Shown here one piece after another: positions 54,013 through 64,000 of a stretch of DNA of 64,000 bases. The notes under the pieces are model-generated. The model did not search any database and was not told the origin of the DNA. It saw nothing but the letters and a program-made list of their open reading frames with translations. This stretch comes from JAHECE01 sp963780675 (GTDB taxonomy: Bacteria; Actinomycetota; Actinomycetes; Actinomycetales; JAHECE01), in assembly GCA_963780675.1 (NCBI GenBank), contig CAWACR010000012.1, forward strand, positions 87,339 through 151,338. The letters run 5' to 3'. Both the position numbers and the translations under genes were made by a program. Position 1 is the first letter of the stretch; each line of letters opens with the position of its first letter.

Positions 54013-55977
54013 CTATGCCCCCGACTCGAGGCGCTCCCGCAGGCCTGTGGCCCGGGCGGCGGGGCGGCCGACGGCGGCCGCGAACGCGTTCGTGGAGCCG
54101 ATGACGCGGACTTGCCGCACCGCGCGGGTGATCGCCGTGTAGAGAGTCTCGCGGGTGGCCAGGGGCGAGTCGGCGGTCGGGAGGACCACGGTGACCCGGT
54201 CGAACTGGGAGCCCTGGCTGCGGTGCACCGTCATCGCGTACACGCCCCGCACGGCGCCCAGGCGCACGAGCGGCACGCCGACCGGCGTCGCCCCCCGTGA
54301 GAACCATGCCCGCAGCGCGCCGGGATCGCCCGGGCGGCCCGAGGCGCCGACGACGACGCCCGTGTCGCCGTTGAACAGCCCCACCTCGTAGTCGTTGGTC
54401 GTCACGAGCAGCGGCTCGCCGGGGAAGTGCCCGTCGGCGCGCGCCCCGAGGAGGCTCGGATCGTCCGCGGCGAGCCACGCCCGGGCCAGGTCCTCCCAGT
54501 GCTGCACACCGCGCGGGCCGCGCCGGTGGGCGCAGAGCAGCCGGTGCGTGTCCAGAGCCGCCAGCGCTCGCTCGTGGTCGCCGGCCAGCGCGGCCGTGCG
54601 CAGCGCCCGCCCCCAGCCGACGACGTCGCTCGCCAGCGCGGCATGGGCGTCGGCCGGGAGGGGCGCGCCGTCGTCGACCTCGACGAACTCGACCCCTTCG
54701 CCGCCCGATTGCAGCACCGCGACGGCGTCCGCCACCTTGCCGGCGCGCACGGCGTCGGCGAGCCGGCCGATCGGCGAGTCCGCCTCGAAGCGGTGGTTGA
54801 CCGTCAGCGTCGCGATGCCGTCGCGCACCCGGGCCGCGGGCGTGGCCGCGACCTCGGCCGAGCGGTGCCCGGGCGCCACCACATCCAGGGCCGCGACCAT
54901 GGTCTCCGTCCGAGCGCCCGCCGCGGCGCGATCCACCAGGTCGCCCAGCACCGCCCCGGCCTCGACCGAGGCGAGCTGGTCCGGGTCGCCCACGAGCACC
55001 AGGCGCGCGGTGGGCCGCAGCGCCTCGACCAGCCGCGCCATCATCGTGAGCGGCACCATCGACGCCTCGTCGACCACCACCACCTCGTACGGCAGCCGGT
55101 TCGCGTGGTCGTGCCGGAACCGCGAGCGGGACCCGGGCTTCCAGCCGAGCAGCCGGTGCAGCGTCACGCCCTCGAGGCGGCCCAGGCGCTCGCGGTCTCC
55201 TTCGTCGAACCCAGCGGTCGAGTGCGCGACCGCCTCGTCGAGGCGCGCCGCGGCCTTGCCGGTCGGCGCCGCCAGCGCGATCCGCCAGTCCGGGTGCTGC
55301 TCCTTCAGCAGGGCGAGGACCTTCGACACGGTGGTGGTCTTGCCCGTGCCCGGTCCACCGGCGAGCACCGAGACCCGGGCGAGCGCGCAGATCGCCGCGG
55401 CGGTGCGCTGATCGGCGTCCGCCGCGACGGGGAAGAGGCGGGCGAGCCCCGCTCGCAGGCGATCGAGATCGAGGTCACCGGGCAGCGTCGCGGTGCGTTC
55501 CCGCAGGTGGTCGGCCACCTGCTGCTCCTGGGTGTCGTACCGGGCGAGCCAGAGCCGCGAGCCGCGCAGGCGGGTCGGCGCGTCCGGCCCGGCCACCAGC
55601 GGGCTCGCCGCGCACGCCGCGACCCAGTCCTCGACGTCGGGCCACGGCAGGTCGACGCCGACGTCGGGGCCGGTCGCGCCGGGCTCGCCGTCGCCGTCGT
55701 CGGGGTTGGCGACAGCCAGGGAGGCGACGGCCGCGAGGTCGGTGACCACGGAGCCGTTGCGCGTGGCGCGGACGGTGAGGGCGACGGCGAGCAGCACCCG
55801 CTCGTCGCGCTCGCCGAGGAGGGCACCGAGCCGGGACGCGACGTGCACGTCCGCCGGGGCGAGCACGCCGGCCGCGTTGAACTCCCCGAGGAGGCCGCTC
55901 GCGCGCAGGGCGAGATCGGCGGAGTACGGCCGCGCGGCGGAGCGGGCCGGCAGCGCGGGGGAGACCGGCAAGGTCAT
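54013..55977 (-). CDS. recD: Exodeoxyribonuclease V subunit alpha, RecD
   Basis: ATG 55977 overlaps recB by 4 bp. The intact 654-residue protein is a superfamily 1B (5'-3') helicase: Walker A VLAGGPGTGKTTTVSKV near residue 206, ALAAPTGKAAARLDEAV, YEVVVVDEASMVPLTMMARL, LVLVGDPDQLASVEAGAVLG, and C-terminal GVYAMTVHRSQGSQFDRVTV plus LYTAITRAVRQVRVIGS. An N-terminal RecB-contacting domain of about 150 residues is present. With RecB and RecC it would unwind and degrade broken DNA ends. Confidence 0.95.
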   Translation of the reverse strand: MTLPVSPALPARSAARPYSADLALRASGLLGEFNAAGVLAPADVHVASRLGALLGERDERVLLAVALTVRATRNGSVVTDLAAVASLAVANPDDGDGEPGATGPDVGVDLPWPDVEDWVAACAASPLVAGPDAPTRLRGSRLWLARYDTQEQQVADHLRERTATLPGDLDLDRLRAGLARLFPVAADADQRTAAAICALARVSVLAGGPGTGKTTTVSKVLALLKEQHPDWRIALAAPTGKAAARLDEAVAHSTAGFDEGDRERLGRLEGVTLHRLLGWKPGSRSRFRHDHANRLPYEVVVVDEASMVPLTMMARLVEALRPTARLVLVGDPDQLASVEAGAVLGDLVDRAAAGARTETMVAALDVVAPGHRSAEVAATPAARVRDGIATLTVNHRFEADSPIGRLADAVRAGKVADAVAVLQSGGEGVEFVEVDDGAPLPADAHAALASDVVGWGRALRTAALAGDHERALAALDTHRLLCAHRRGPRGVQHWEDLARAWLAADDPSLLGARADGHFPGEPLLVTTNDYEVGLFNGDTGVVVGASGRPGDPGALRAWFSRGATPVGVPLVRLGAVRGVYAMTVHRSQGSQFDRVTVVLPTADSPLATRETLYTAITRAVRQVRVIGSTNAFAAAVGRPAARATGLRERLESGA

Positions 55978-58900
55978 CGCGTGCCTCCCGCGAGCAGGTC
56001 GGACGCCGCGACCACGAGCCCCGCCGGAGGTCGCCACGAGAACACACCGGGCGGGGCGCCGACGTCATCGAGCACGCCCGGGCCGCACATCCCGCGCAGG
56101 AACAGGTACAGCACGCCGCCGAGGTGCTGCTCGGGGCGGTACCCGCCCCGGCGCCAGCGCAGGTAGCGGTGCAGGGCCACGTCGTAGAGGAGGGCCTGGA
56201 GGGGGTAGTGGGCGTCGATCATCGCGCGCTCCAGCGCCGCGCCCCGGTAGTGCCAGGCAGTGAGCGGCACGTCGGGCGGGGCGAGGCGGTTCGTCTTGTG
56301 GTCGACGACGACGTAGCGCTCGGCGCCGTCGTCACCCCCGGCGCCCGAACCCCGGACCCGGACGACGGCGTCGATCGAGCCGGTGAGGTATCCACGCAGC
56401 GGGGCGGCAGGACCGGAGCCGGGCACGAGGGCGAGGGCGTCGGCGTAGTCGGCCAGGAGGCCGCTCGGCACGTGCTCGCGCCAGAGGTCGGCCAGGCCGG
56501 TGAGCGTCGCCGACCCGGCGGCGGGGCGGTCCCCGCCGGCGAGTGGGACCTCGAACTCGAGTTCGGTCAGGCGGTCGGCGACGCCGATCTCGGCCCAGGA
56601 TCGTCCGCCGGCGAGGGGGCCGAGCGGTGTGCTCGCCGCGGTGCCGAGGGCCGCGGTGAGCGCGGCGATGTCCAGGCCCGGGCCGCGGGCGAGCGAGCCG
56701 ACGAGCGCGGCGAGGTCGCCGTCGCGATCCCCGTCCTCGCCGTCGGCGCCGGGCGCGAACCGCTCGAGGATCCGGTGCACGAGCGTGCCGAACCCCGTCC
56801 CGCCCGGCAACGCATGCCAGGGCGAGGGGACCTCGAGGAGGTGGGCATCGACGTCGTCGGCCTCCGAGGCGGCGGGCCGGCGGTCCCCGACGGCCCCGGC
56901 GCTCACTGCGGCGACGTCCGCCTCGTCGTCCTTCTGCGCGGTCTCCGGTTCGGATCCGAACGCCGGCGACGTGACGCCCGGGCCGACGACGGCGCCCGCG
57001 CGAGCCCGGCGCCGCGCGTCGCCTCGTGCGCCGCGGCCGTCAGCGCGCTGTAGGAGGTGCGCCGCCACTGCAGGTCGAGGGAGCGCTCGAACGCACCGAG
57101 TCGCAGGTCGGGCACCGGCTGCGACGGCGGGGCCCACATCCCGACCGGCGCCTCACCGGCCGGCGGCACCACGCTCACGGCGAGCGCACCCCCGCTGGCC
57201 GCGGCGCGGGCCCGGAACCGGGCGAGCGCGTCGGTGTCGCTCGGGACCTTGACCGAGAGGGGGGCGACGGACCCCTGGTCGTCGTGGAGCAGGAGTCGGG
57301 TGAGCGGCGCCGAGCCGGAGTTGCGCGTCGGCGCCCACCACGCGATGGCCAGGGCCGCGGCGCGGGTCAGGGTGACATAGGCCAGGCGCAGTTCCTCGTT
57401 GGCGTCGTCCTCCCAGTTCGCGCGCACGTGCGCGGCGTGGTCCGGGGCGTGGGCTCCGCCGACGTCGCGCACCCGGCGCCCCGAGCCGTCGTGGAAGCGG
57501 GGATGGTCGGCCTTGGGGCCCCAGTGGTCCCACAGCTGGGGCGCCAGCACCACGGGGAACTCCAGGCCCTTGCTCGTGTGCGAGGTCAGCACCTGGACGG
57601 CGGCGGCGTCCGTCTCGAGGCGGCGGCTGCGCTCGACCGTCTGGTCGTTCTCCTCGGTGCGGCGGCGGTGCAGCCACGACGTCAGCGCCGTGAGGCCGAG
57701 GCCGGAGCGCAGAGCCTCCTCGTGCAGCACCTCGCCGATGTGGCGCAGGTCCGTGAGCAGGCGCTCGCCGCCGGGCTGCGCGAGCAGCCGCTCGGGCAGA
57801 CGGAGGTCCGCGTGGACGCGTTCGGCCAGGGCCGCGACGCCGCGGTCCTCGAGGGTTCGAAGCCAGACCCGGATCTGCAGGGCCAGGTCGTCGAGGTGGT
57901 CCTCGAGCGTCTCCGCCGTCCGGCCCACCAGCGGCCCGAGGGCGAGGCGCCGTACCCGACCGGTGCGGTGCGGCTGCTCGAGCGCCTCCAGGAGGTGCTG
58001 CCAGGCCTCCGCCGCGGGCGTGAGGAAGACGCTGGCCCGGCCGGAGACCACGGCCGGCACGCCCGCCGCGCGCAGGCGCTCGCGGATCGCCTCTGCCTCG
58101 GCGTTGGTCCGGACGATGACGGCGATGTCGCCCGGGCCGACGGCGCGGGGGTCGCCGTCCGGCTCGCTGAGCAGCGCCCCGCTGCCCAGGAGGTCGACCA
58201 CCTGACGGGCGACGTCCTCCCGGACCGTCGCGCGCGCCTCGCCCACGGGGATGCCGAACGTGTTGACGCTGTGCCCCTCGCGCTGCACCGCCCGCAACCG
58301 GACGGGCGGTCCGGCGTCGAGGCGGCGGCCCGTCAGCGCGGCACGCACCGGCCGCACGCGGATCTGCGGGTCGCCCAGGGCCGCCTCGCCGAACAGGGCG
58401 GCCAGGCCGTCGAGCACGCCCGGGTCGCTGCGGTGGTTCTGGGGGAGGGTCGCGGTGGTGGTGGCGTCGCGGCGCGCGTCGAGGTAGGCGTGCACGTCCG
58501 CGCCGCGGAAGCCGTAGATCGCCTGCTTGGGGTCGCCGACCAGCACGAGCGTCGCGCGGCCGTGGAAGGCCGTGCGCAGGATGCGCCACTGGACCGGGTC
58601 CGTGTCCTGGAACTCGTCCACGAGCACGACGGCGAAGCGGCGCCGGAGGTGGGCCAGCGCGACGTCCGCCGTGGCCGGGTCGGTCAGCGCGGCGTCGAGG
58701 CGCAGGACCATGTCGTCGAAGGTGAGGAGGCGACCCGCGCGCAAGCGCCGGGCGACCTCGGCGCGGGCGTCGGCGGCCACCTGCGCGTGCAGGCGCGCCT
58801 CGCCGTCGACCTCCTCCGGGCGCGGTACCAGCGGCGTCGCCGGGTCCAGGGCGGCCAGCCGCGCCAGGTCGCGGACGTCCTTCACCGGGAGCGGCGGTGA

Positions 58901-59398
58901 TGCCGGCGTGGCAGCGGACCCGGGTGCGGCCGGGTCGGGGTCGGCGTCACCCCAGCGCCCGACGTACAGGTCGGCGACGACCTCCTCGACGACGTCGGAC
59001 GGGTCCGGCAGGAGCACGGCGTCCCGGTCGTGGTCCGCGGCCGTGCCGAGCTCGCGCAGGAGCGCGTGGCAGAACCCGTGGATGGTGGTGACCATCGCTC
59101 CGTCGAAGTCCGCCAGCGCCAGGTCCAGCCGGTCGCGGGCCGTCCCCGTCTCCGTGTCCCGATCCGCGACCAGGCGATCGCGGACCCGGTCGCGCAGCTC
59201 GCGCGAACTGGCCTCGCTGAACGAGACGACGGCGAGCCGGTCCACCGTGGCGACGCCCTCCGCGAGGTACCGGGAGACCAGCCGCGCGATGGTGTACGTC
59301 TTGCCGGTCCCCGCGCTCGCCTCGAGCAGGGACGTGCCCGTGGGCAGCGGGCCGGCCAGGTCGAACGCCGACGGCGCGGGGGCGGGTGCCGGGGTCAC
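55974..59398 (-). CDS. recB: Exodeoxyribonuclease V subunit beta, RecB (one frameshift)
   Basis: GTG 59398 overlaps recC by 4 bp (GTGA). The product of about 1141 residues starts with the helicase: Walker A LLEASAGTGKTYTIARLV near residue 26, VVLVDEFQDTDPVQWRILR, LVGDPKQAIYGFRGADVHAY and VQVLTSHTSKGLEFPVVLAP. The C-terminal RecB nuclease domain has GSIDAVVRVRG, YVVVDHKTNRLA near residue 1036 and YPLQALLYDVALHRYL. One extra base near 56995 breaks the frame in the linker between helicase and nuclease (GLARA | VVGPGVTSPAFG). As written, the nuclease domain would be lost. Confidence 0.93.
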
Positions 59399-62300
59399 GG
59401 CGCGTCGCTCGTCTCGTACTTGAGGAGCGGCCCCCACAGCACCCGCGCGAGGACACCGAACCGGTCGCCCTCCTCGTCGCGCGGCCAGGTGTCGTAGTAG
59501 TCAGCGGGGTGTGCCCGCTCGGTGAGCAGCGCCTCGAACGGCTGCACGCCGCCGAGCAGCATCACGTGGGCGGGGTCGGACTGCTCCCCGGGGACGTTGC
59601 CCCTGCCGGTCCAGGCACTCGCTGCCGCGATGCGGGCGCTGAAGACCCTTCGTCCGGACGCACGCGGCACCGCGTACGCCTCGGCCGTCCTGCACGGCAC
59701 CGGCAGCGGGGCGCGCAGCCCGTCGCGGTACACGGCGACGTAGTGCCGCAGCACGGCGAGCGCCGTCGTCGTCGGTACCGGGCCGAGGGTGCTCCGCAGG
59801 CGGGGCGGAGCATTCTTCCCGGACGGGCCTCGGCCCAGCGTCACCGCCCGCCACTCGGTGTCCGGGTGTGCGGCGGTGAGGGCGAGGAGGCGCAGCCAGG
59901 CGGTGAGCCGGTGCTTGGGGGCAAGCCGGGAGTACTCGACGCGGACGATCGACGTCCCGCGAACGCCGCCCACGGTGCCGGTGAGACGGGTGCCGTCGCC
60001 GAGGTCGACGGCGACGTCGTAGGCCTCCGGATCCTCGGTACGCAGGGGCGCGGCCGCGGCGGCGAGGCTCTCGACCTGGTCGACCACCCCGTCGAGCACG
60101 CAGTCGCCGATCGGGCCGGGCGGGAGGTGGCCGCGGGCCCGCTCGAGTCGGCGCGCCGCCGTGCTGTCGAGGCCGGCGAGGCGGTCGCGCAGCAGGCGGT
60201 CACCCACGCCCCACGCCTCGAGGTGGTCGAGGTCGAGGGGGAGGGCGTCGTCGGGGTCCTCGTCGCGTTCGGTGAGGCTGACCAGGAGGCGCTGGCGCAG
60301 GAAGGCTTTGGCGGGGTGGGTGAGGAGGGCGATCACCTCCTCCAGCGCCACGTCCGCGACGTCCGGCGCGGGGAGCGGGCCGCTGAGCAGCGGCGGCGGC
60401 TCGCGGCGCTCGGCCTGCGCGGCGACGGCGCCGCGGAACGCGAGGGGGTCGAAGCCGAACGGGCGCGGGGCGCCGGTCGTGCGGGGGACCCCTGGGCCCG
60501 GGGCGAACACCCGCGCGTCGAAGGGCTGGAGCGGGTGGTGGGTGGTGACCGCGTCGCGACCGCGGCGGGGTGCGGCGGGTCCGGTCGTGGCCGCGTCGAC
60601 GGCGACGGCGCGGTCGACGGCGTCCAGCACCTCGCCGAGCGGGACGGCGGGGGGCACGGGGGCGCCGGTGCGCTCGTCGTGGCCGGTGTAGGTGATGACG
60701 AGGTGCTCCTCGGCGGCGCAGACGGCGTCGAGGAGGAGTTGGCGGTCCTCGCTGCGGGGGTCGTGATCGCCCACCCAGGGGTCCCGGGTGAGGAGGTCGT
60801 CGCCGTCGCGGACGCCCTGCCGCGGGAACGCGCCGTCGTCGAGGCCGAGCAGAACGACGACGCGATGCGGCACCGAGCGCATCGGCACCAACGTGCAGAC
60901 CGTCAGGGCGCCGGTGCGGAAGCCGGCGCGGGTCGGGCGCCCGGCCAGCGCCGCGCGGAGGGCCGGCCGCAGTTCCGCCAGGGTCAGCAGGGGGCCCCCG
61001 CCGTCGGGCGCGTGGTCGGCGAGCGCGTCGTCGAGCACCTCCCGCACCTGGACCTCCTGCCACGCCTCCCCGGGCGGGGGAGCCGCGAGCCGCAGCGTGG
61101 CCTCCTCGAGGAGTGCCGCCCAGGCCGCCGCCGGTCGCGTGCCGGTGACGTCGTGGAGCACGGCGTCGAGGCGGTCGAGGAACTCGGCGAAGCGGCCGGC
61201 GAGGTCCAGGTCGGCGGAGTCGACGTCGTCGAGGGGGAGCAGGCCTCCGATCGTGCGCGGTGCGCCGTCCGGTCCGGCCTCCACGGCGGCGCCGACCAGT
61301 ACCCGGTCCAGGCCCAGGCGCCACGTGCCGTCGGGGATGCGTTCGAGGTGCCAGCCGGCGCGATGGGCCTGGTCCAGGCCCCAGCGGATGCCGGCGGCGT
61401 CCACCCAGCCGCGGATGCGCTCGACGGCGTCGTCGTCGACACCGAAGCGGCGGGCGACGGCGGGGTGCTCGGCGAGGTCGAGGACCTGTCCGGCCGTGCA
61501 ACGGGCTGAGCCGAGGTCGAGCAGGCGGTCGAGCGCCGAGATCAGCGGGTTGGACTGGTGGAGCGCACGGTCCGCCACGCGGACCCGTAGGCGGGCGGCG
61601 GGGTGGGTGTCCGCGGTGGGGGCGCTGCCGGTCGTGGCGCCGTCGGCCGCGGCCCCGGTGAACGTGGCGGCGAGGAGCGGGGCGAACGCCTCGACGTCGG
61701 GGCACATGACGAGGATGTCGCGCGGCTCGAGTGTCGGATCGTCCGCCAGGAGGCCGACGACGACGTCGCGCAGCACCTCGACCTGGCGCGTGCGGCCGTG
61801 GCACGCGTGGACCTGCACGCTGCGGTCCGCCGGGTGGAGCGGGAGCGGGGGAGGGACGCGGTCGGCCGCCAGGTCCGCGCGGAGGCGGTCGAGGAGCGTG
61901 GCCGGCGCAGCGGACCGCCCGGGGCTCGGCGCCGGCGGGGCGTGGTGCACGCTCGGATGCCCCGGCGCGTACGCGCGCAGCACGTGCTGGAATTCGCGCA
62001 CGTCGCGCGACAGGCTGCGCAGCAGGGGGTTGACCAGCGGAGTCGCGTCCTCGGCGCGGCGGGTGGCCCGCGAGCTCGCGCCCACGGCGTCCCACAGCGC
62101 CGGCGAGGCGTGGTGCAGCCACAGGTGGACGTCACGGTGCTCGGCGATGGCCGCGAGGAGGGCGACGTCTGCCCGCGTGAGCCGGCTCGCGCCGAACACG
62201 CTGAGCCGATCGGGCGCGCGCAGCCGCTCGGGGTGCGCGCGGACGGCGTCGCGCACGTCGTTGTGCAGATCGACGGGGGAGGTGCCGAGGCGATCGAGGA

Positions 62301-62968
62301 TCAGGTGCCAGAGCCGCGGTTGCCACTGCTCGTGGTCCTCGAGCGGGGTGCCGTCGGCCAGGCTCAGGTCGCCGTCGGCCCAGCGCTCGAGCATCTGCGG
62401 CCGGGAGCGGGCGTAGCCGTCGAAGAGTCGGGCGACGTGGGCGGCGAGGCTCAGCCTTCGCCCGGTGGGGGCGCCCGGATAGTCGGTTCGACCGGATGTA
62501 GCCGGTTCGAAGCGACTACCTCGCGCCGGACCGACTACCTCGAGCCCAGAATCGCATGACCAGGTAGCGGCGCGGGACGCGGCACCAGACCTCGTCGAGG
62601 GCGGCGTCGAGGGCGTCGAGCACGGACCACGTGAGGCGCTCCGGCGCCCACGCGGCGAGGCGATCGGCGGCGTCGGGAGCGACCGTGGCGACGGCGTCGT
62701 CGAGCATCGCGCGGGGCGAGGGGAACGCGACGTTCGCGCAGACGCCGTCGGCGAGCGCCGTCGTCGTCGTTGCTCCGGCCGGCGCGAGCGCGGACACCCC
62801 GAGGCGGTGGGAGAGCCGCTGCGCGAGCCAGCGCTCGACACCCTTGGCGGGCACGGCGACGATCTCGGTGGCGAAGGGGTCATCGAGGGGTTCGGCGAGG
62901 AGGTCCGCGAGGGAGTCGACGAGGGCCGAGGCGTTCTCGGCCCGGTGCACCACGAGCACCCGCCGCAC
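59395..62968 (-). CDS. recC: Exodeoxyribonuclease V subunit gamma, RecC (interrupted by a palindromic repeat)
   Basis: GTG 62968 after GGGAGACGAGGGG starts VLVVHRAENASALVDSLADL, VPAKGVERWLAQRLSHRLG, the typical RecC N-terminus. After WCRVPRRYLV, at residue 137, unrelated sequence of a dispersed repeat follows and reaches a stop at 62516. RecC resumes in another frame with RRLSLAAHVARLFDGYARSR, DVREFQHVLRAYAPGH-type segments, IGGLLPLDDVDSADLDLAGR, VVVLLGLDDGAFPRQGV and the C-terminal nuclease-like fold. Total length without the insert is near normal. As written the gene gives a 150-residue N-terminal peptide and an unstarted remainder, so RecBCD would be inactive unless the insertion is an artefact. 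Confidence 0.88.
62480..62557. repeat. Palindromic repeat family 2, copy 1, inserted in recC
   Basis: The 50 bases from 62498 (GTAGCCGGTTC...) to 62547 match 63831-63880 at 44 positions. TAGTCGG and CCGACTA, with CCGG next to each, give an internal palindrome extending left to about 62480. RecC similarity stops at the right border (after codons for RRYLV) and resumes left of about 62480 in a different frame. Confidence 0.7.
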
Positions 62969-63040
62969 CCCCTCGTCTCCCAGGTCACGGCCACCCTACC
63001 GACGCCGCGCGCCGCGCATTCGCCCGGGGACCGCGCGACC

Positions 63041-63685
63041 TCAGGCCAGGACGCGCTCGTCACCGCGTTCGATGCCGAGCGTGGCAAGGAGGTCCTCGTG
63101 GAACTCCAACCAGACCCGGTGGCAGGAGTCGACGTCGATCGCGTCGACCCATCGGTGCTCGCCACGGTCGACCCGTTTGGCGGCGGCGGCGTAGCGGTCG
63201 GCGTACCCGTCGAACCGCGCGAGGTGCGCGGCGAGGTCCGCCGCGATGGGCGCGAAGTACCGTCCGAGGCGGACGAACTCGTCGATGACCCGCGAGTCCC
63301 ACACGTAGTTGGCGTGATCGTTGGCGGCGAGGGGCTGCCCGGGCAGGGGGCGGATCTGCCAGTGGGTGCACGCTGCCAGAAGGCGGGTGTTCAAGGGGAG
63401 GAAAGCCGCGTGGGCCTCGGTCATGGCCTCGGTGGCGCCCGCGGCCACGAGTTCGTCGGCGAGCATGCGCTCGTCCGCCGCGCGCCCGGCGGTCGTGAGG
63501 GTCCAGGTGCGGGAACCACCGAACGCGATGCGGGTCACCCAGCCGTAGGCCTCGTCGTCGAGCAGGAGCTCGGCGACCTCGTGCCTCTCGAGGCCGAACC
63601 GCCGGGCGATCGCAGCGTCGTCGCCGTGTCCGAGGAGTCGCACGGCGTGGAGCGTGAGCAGCGCGGGGGAGGAGGAAGCGGGCAC
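63041..63685 (-). CDS. Winged-helix transcriptional-regulator-like protein
   Basis: GTG 63685 is the likely start; a GGGAGGTG lies 14 bases upstream, somewhat far. The intact 214-residue product begins with a winged-helix motif (LLTLHAVRLLGHGDDAAIAR, RFGLERHEVAELLLDDEAYG, WVTRIAFGGSRTWTLTTAGR). It continues as a helical domain: AAFLPLNTRLLAACTHWQIR, NDHANYVWDSRVIDEFVRLG and RVWLEFHEDLLATLGIERGD. The domain looks like a ligand-binding or dimerisation part of MarR/PadR-like proteins. I cannot name the family. It sits just upstream of recC on the same strand, but the 72-base gap and lack of relation do not suggest a shared role. Confidence 0.75.
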   Translation of the reverse strand: MPASSSPALLTLHAVRLLGHGDDAAIARRFGLERHEVAELLLDDEAYGWVTRIAFGGSRTWTLTTAGRAADERMLADELVAAGATEAMTEAHAAFLPLNTRLLAACTHWQIRPLPGQPLAANDHANYVWDSRVIDEFVRLGRYFAPIAADLAAHLARFDGYADRYAAAAKRVDRGEHRWVDAIDVDSCHRVWLEFHEDLLATLGIERGDERVLA

Positions 63686-63745
63686 GCGCCCATTTTCACC
63701 TCCCGCCCCCGGTGTCGCGACGGGGAAGACCCGTTCGCCTGGGCC

Positions 63746-63792
63746 CTGTGCGGAGAGTTCCGTGCGTGTGCTGCAACGCGCGTTCCGCACAG
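63746..63792. repeat. Dispersed 47-nt palindromic repeat, copy D
   Basis: CTGTGCGGA (63746-63754) and TCCGCACAG (63784-63792) are exact inverted arms with the shared 43-base outer span. The inner stem CGTGC...GCAACG pairs with one bulged A. It lies upstream of the winged-helix gene, 38 bases from a family 2 repeat. Confidence 0.85.
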
Positions 63793-63830
63793 AGTCAGAA
63801 GCGCGGTCGGGTCAGCGCGACGGACGTGAA

Positions 63831-63893
63831 GTAGCCGGTTCTAAACGACTGCTCCGCGCCGGGCCGACTACCTCGAGCCCCGGTCGCGCATCC
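63831..63893. repeat. Palindromic repeat family 2, copy 2
   Basis: It starts GTAGCCGGTTCTAAACG and shares 44 of the first 50 bases with the copy inside recC; similarity extends weakly to GCGCAT. The remaining sequence to 64000 is open on the reverse strand (stop at 63795) but shows no recognisable protein. Confidence 0.75.
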
Positions 63894-64000
63894 GAGCAAC
63901 CGGAAACCGCCGTGATGTCTCACCACCGCCACGCAGGCGCCGCGCGCGTCGGCGCGTGCCGCGTGTCCGGGCGCTCCGGCATGCGCCGAATCTGCAATGG

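Noticed and set aside
2200..57003. Programmed ribosomal frameshifting as the cause of the many frame breaks
   Set aside because: The sites share no slippery motif and occur in genes not known to use frameshifting (corA, recB, ABC ATPase Walker A). Simple indels explain them better.
63795..64000. Partial reverse-strand gene entering from the right edge
   Set aside because: The frame is open but encodes Ala/Arg/Gly-rich sequence through a repeat copy, with no recognisable motif.

Overview
The window is very GC-rich, densely coding DNA with G or C at almost every third codon position, many GTG starts and many 4-bp start/stop overlaps. An actinobacterium is indicated by the SOS box of the TCGAAC-N4-GTTCGA type, an imuA'-imuB-dnaE2 mutasome, a DUF222/13E12-type HNH protein, a BTAD-type regulator and a KhtTU-like antiporter. 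A member of the Micrococcales (Cellulomonas-like) is my guess, not something the sequence proves. No rRNA, tRNA, CRISPR array, complete insertion sequence or phage gene was seen.

Layout. 1-4.1 kb: an incomplete large protein resembling zinc-dependent phospholipase C, a truncated zinc-ribbon gene, and a receiver-like/thioredoxin-reductase-like flavoprotein. 4.2-14.1 kb: a BTAD/ATPase/TPR regulator, divergent from a forward run of an RsbU-type phosphatase fused to an RsbW-type kinase, two STAS anti-sigma antagonists, an unknown protein, two paralogous multi-pass membrane proteins and a phytoene-desaturase-like oxidoreductase. 14.2-22.3 kb: an AbiEi/DUF559-like protein, DUF427, a GH16-like protein, CorA behind a possible leader peptide and an SD-masking hairpin, DUF302, a PEP-utilising-enzyme-like protein and a siderophore-interacting protein. 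22.3-31.4 kb: lipoprotein and membrane genes, a three-gene ABC exporter, a methyltransferase, and broken patatin and MatC genes.

31.5-50.4 kb is almost entirely intact: an aminoglycoside-phosphotransferase-like gene, the SOS-boxed imuA'-imuB-dnaE2 operon, a leftward operon (phosphoribosyltransferase, alpha/beta hydrolase, AlkZ-like glycosylase, TrmL, HAD phosphatase, AI-2E transporter), DUF5655, KhtTU, a DUF6036 nucleotidyltransferase with a partial partner, a YbhB lipoprotein, an SOS-boxed HNH gene and a Vps62-like protein. 50.4-54 kb holds a serine hydrolase followed by a patchwork of gene remnants. 54-63 kb is a recC-recB-recD operon whose recC carries a palindromic repeat and whose recB is frameshifted. 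A winged-helix gene and two repeats close the window.

Two themes cut across the region. First, about 19 single-base indels, nearly all one-base insertions, break conserved genes between 2-31 kb and 52-57 kb but not between 31.5 and 50 kb. They look like sequencing errors or recent decay, so I describe those genes as reconstructed products. Second, there are dispersed palindromic repeats: a 47-nt family with four copies and a 50-nt family with two, one of them inside recC. DNA repair and stress are the best-represented functions: SOS mutagenesis, RecBCD, AlkZ-like repair, SOS-linked HNH and partner-switching stress signalling.
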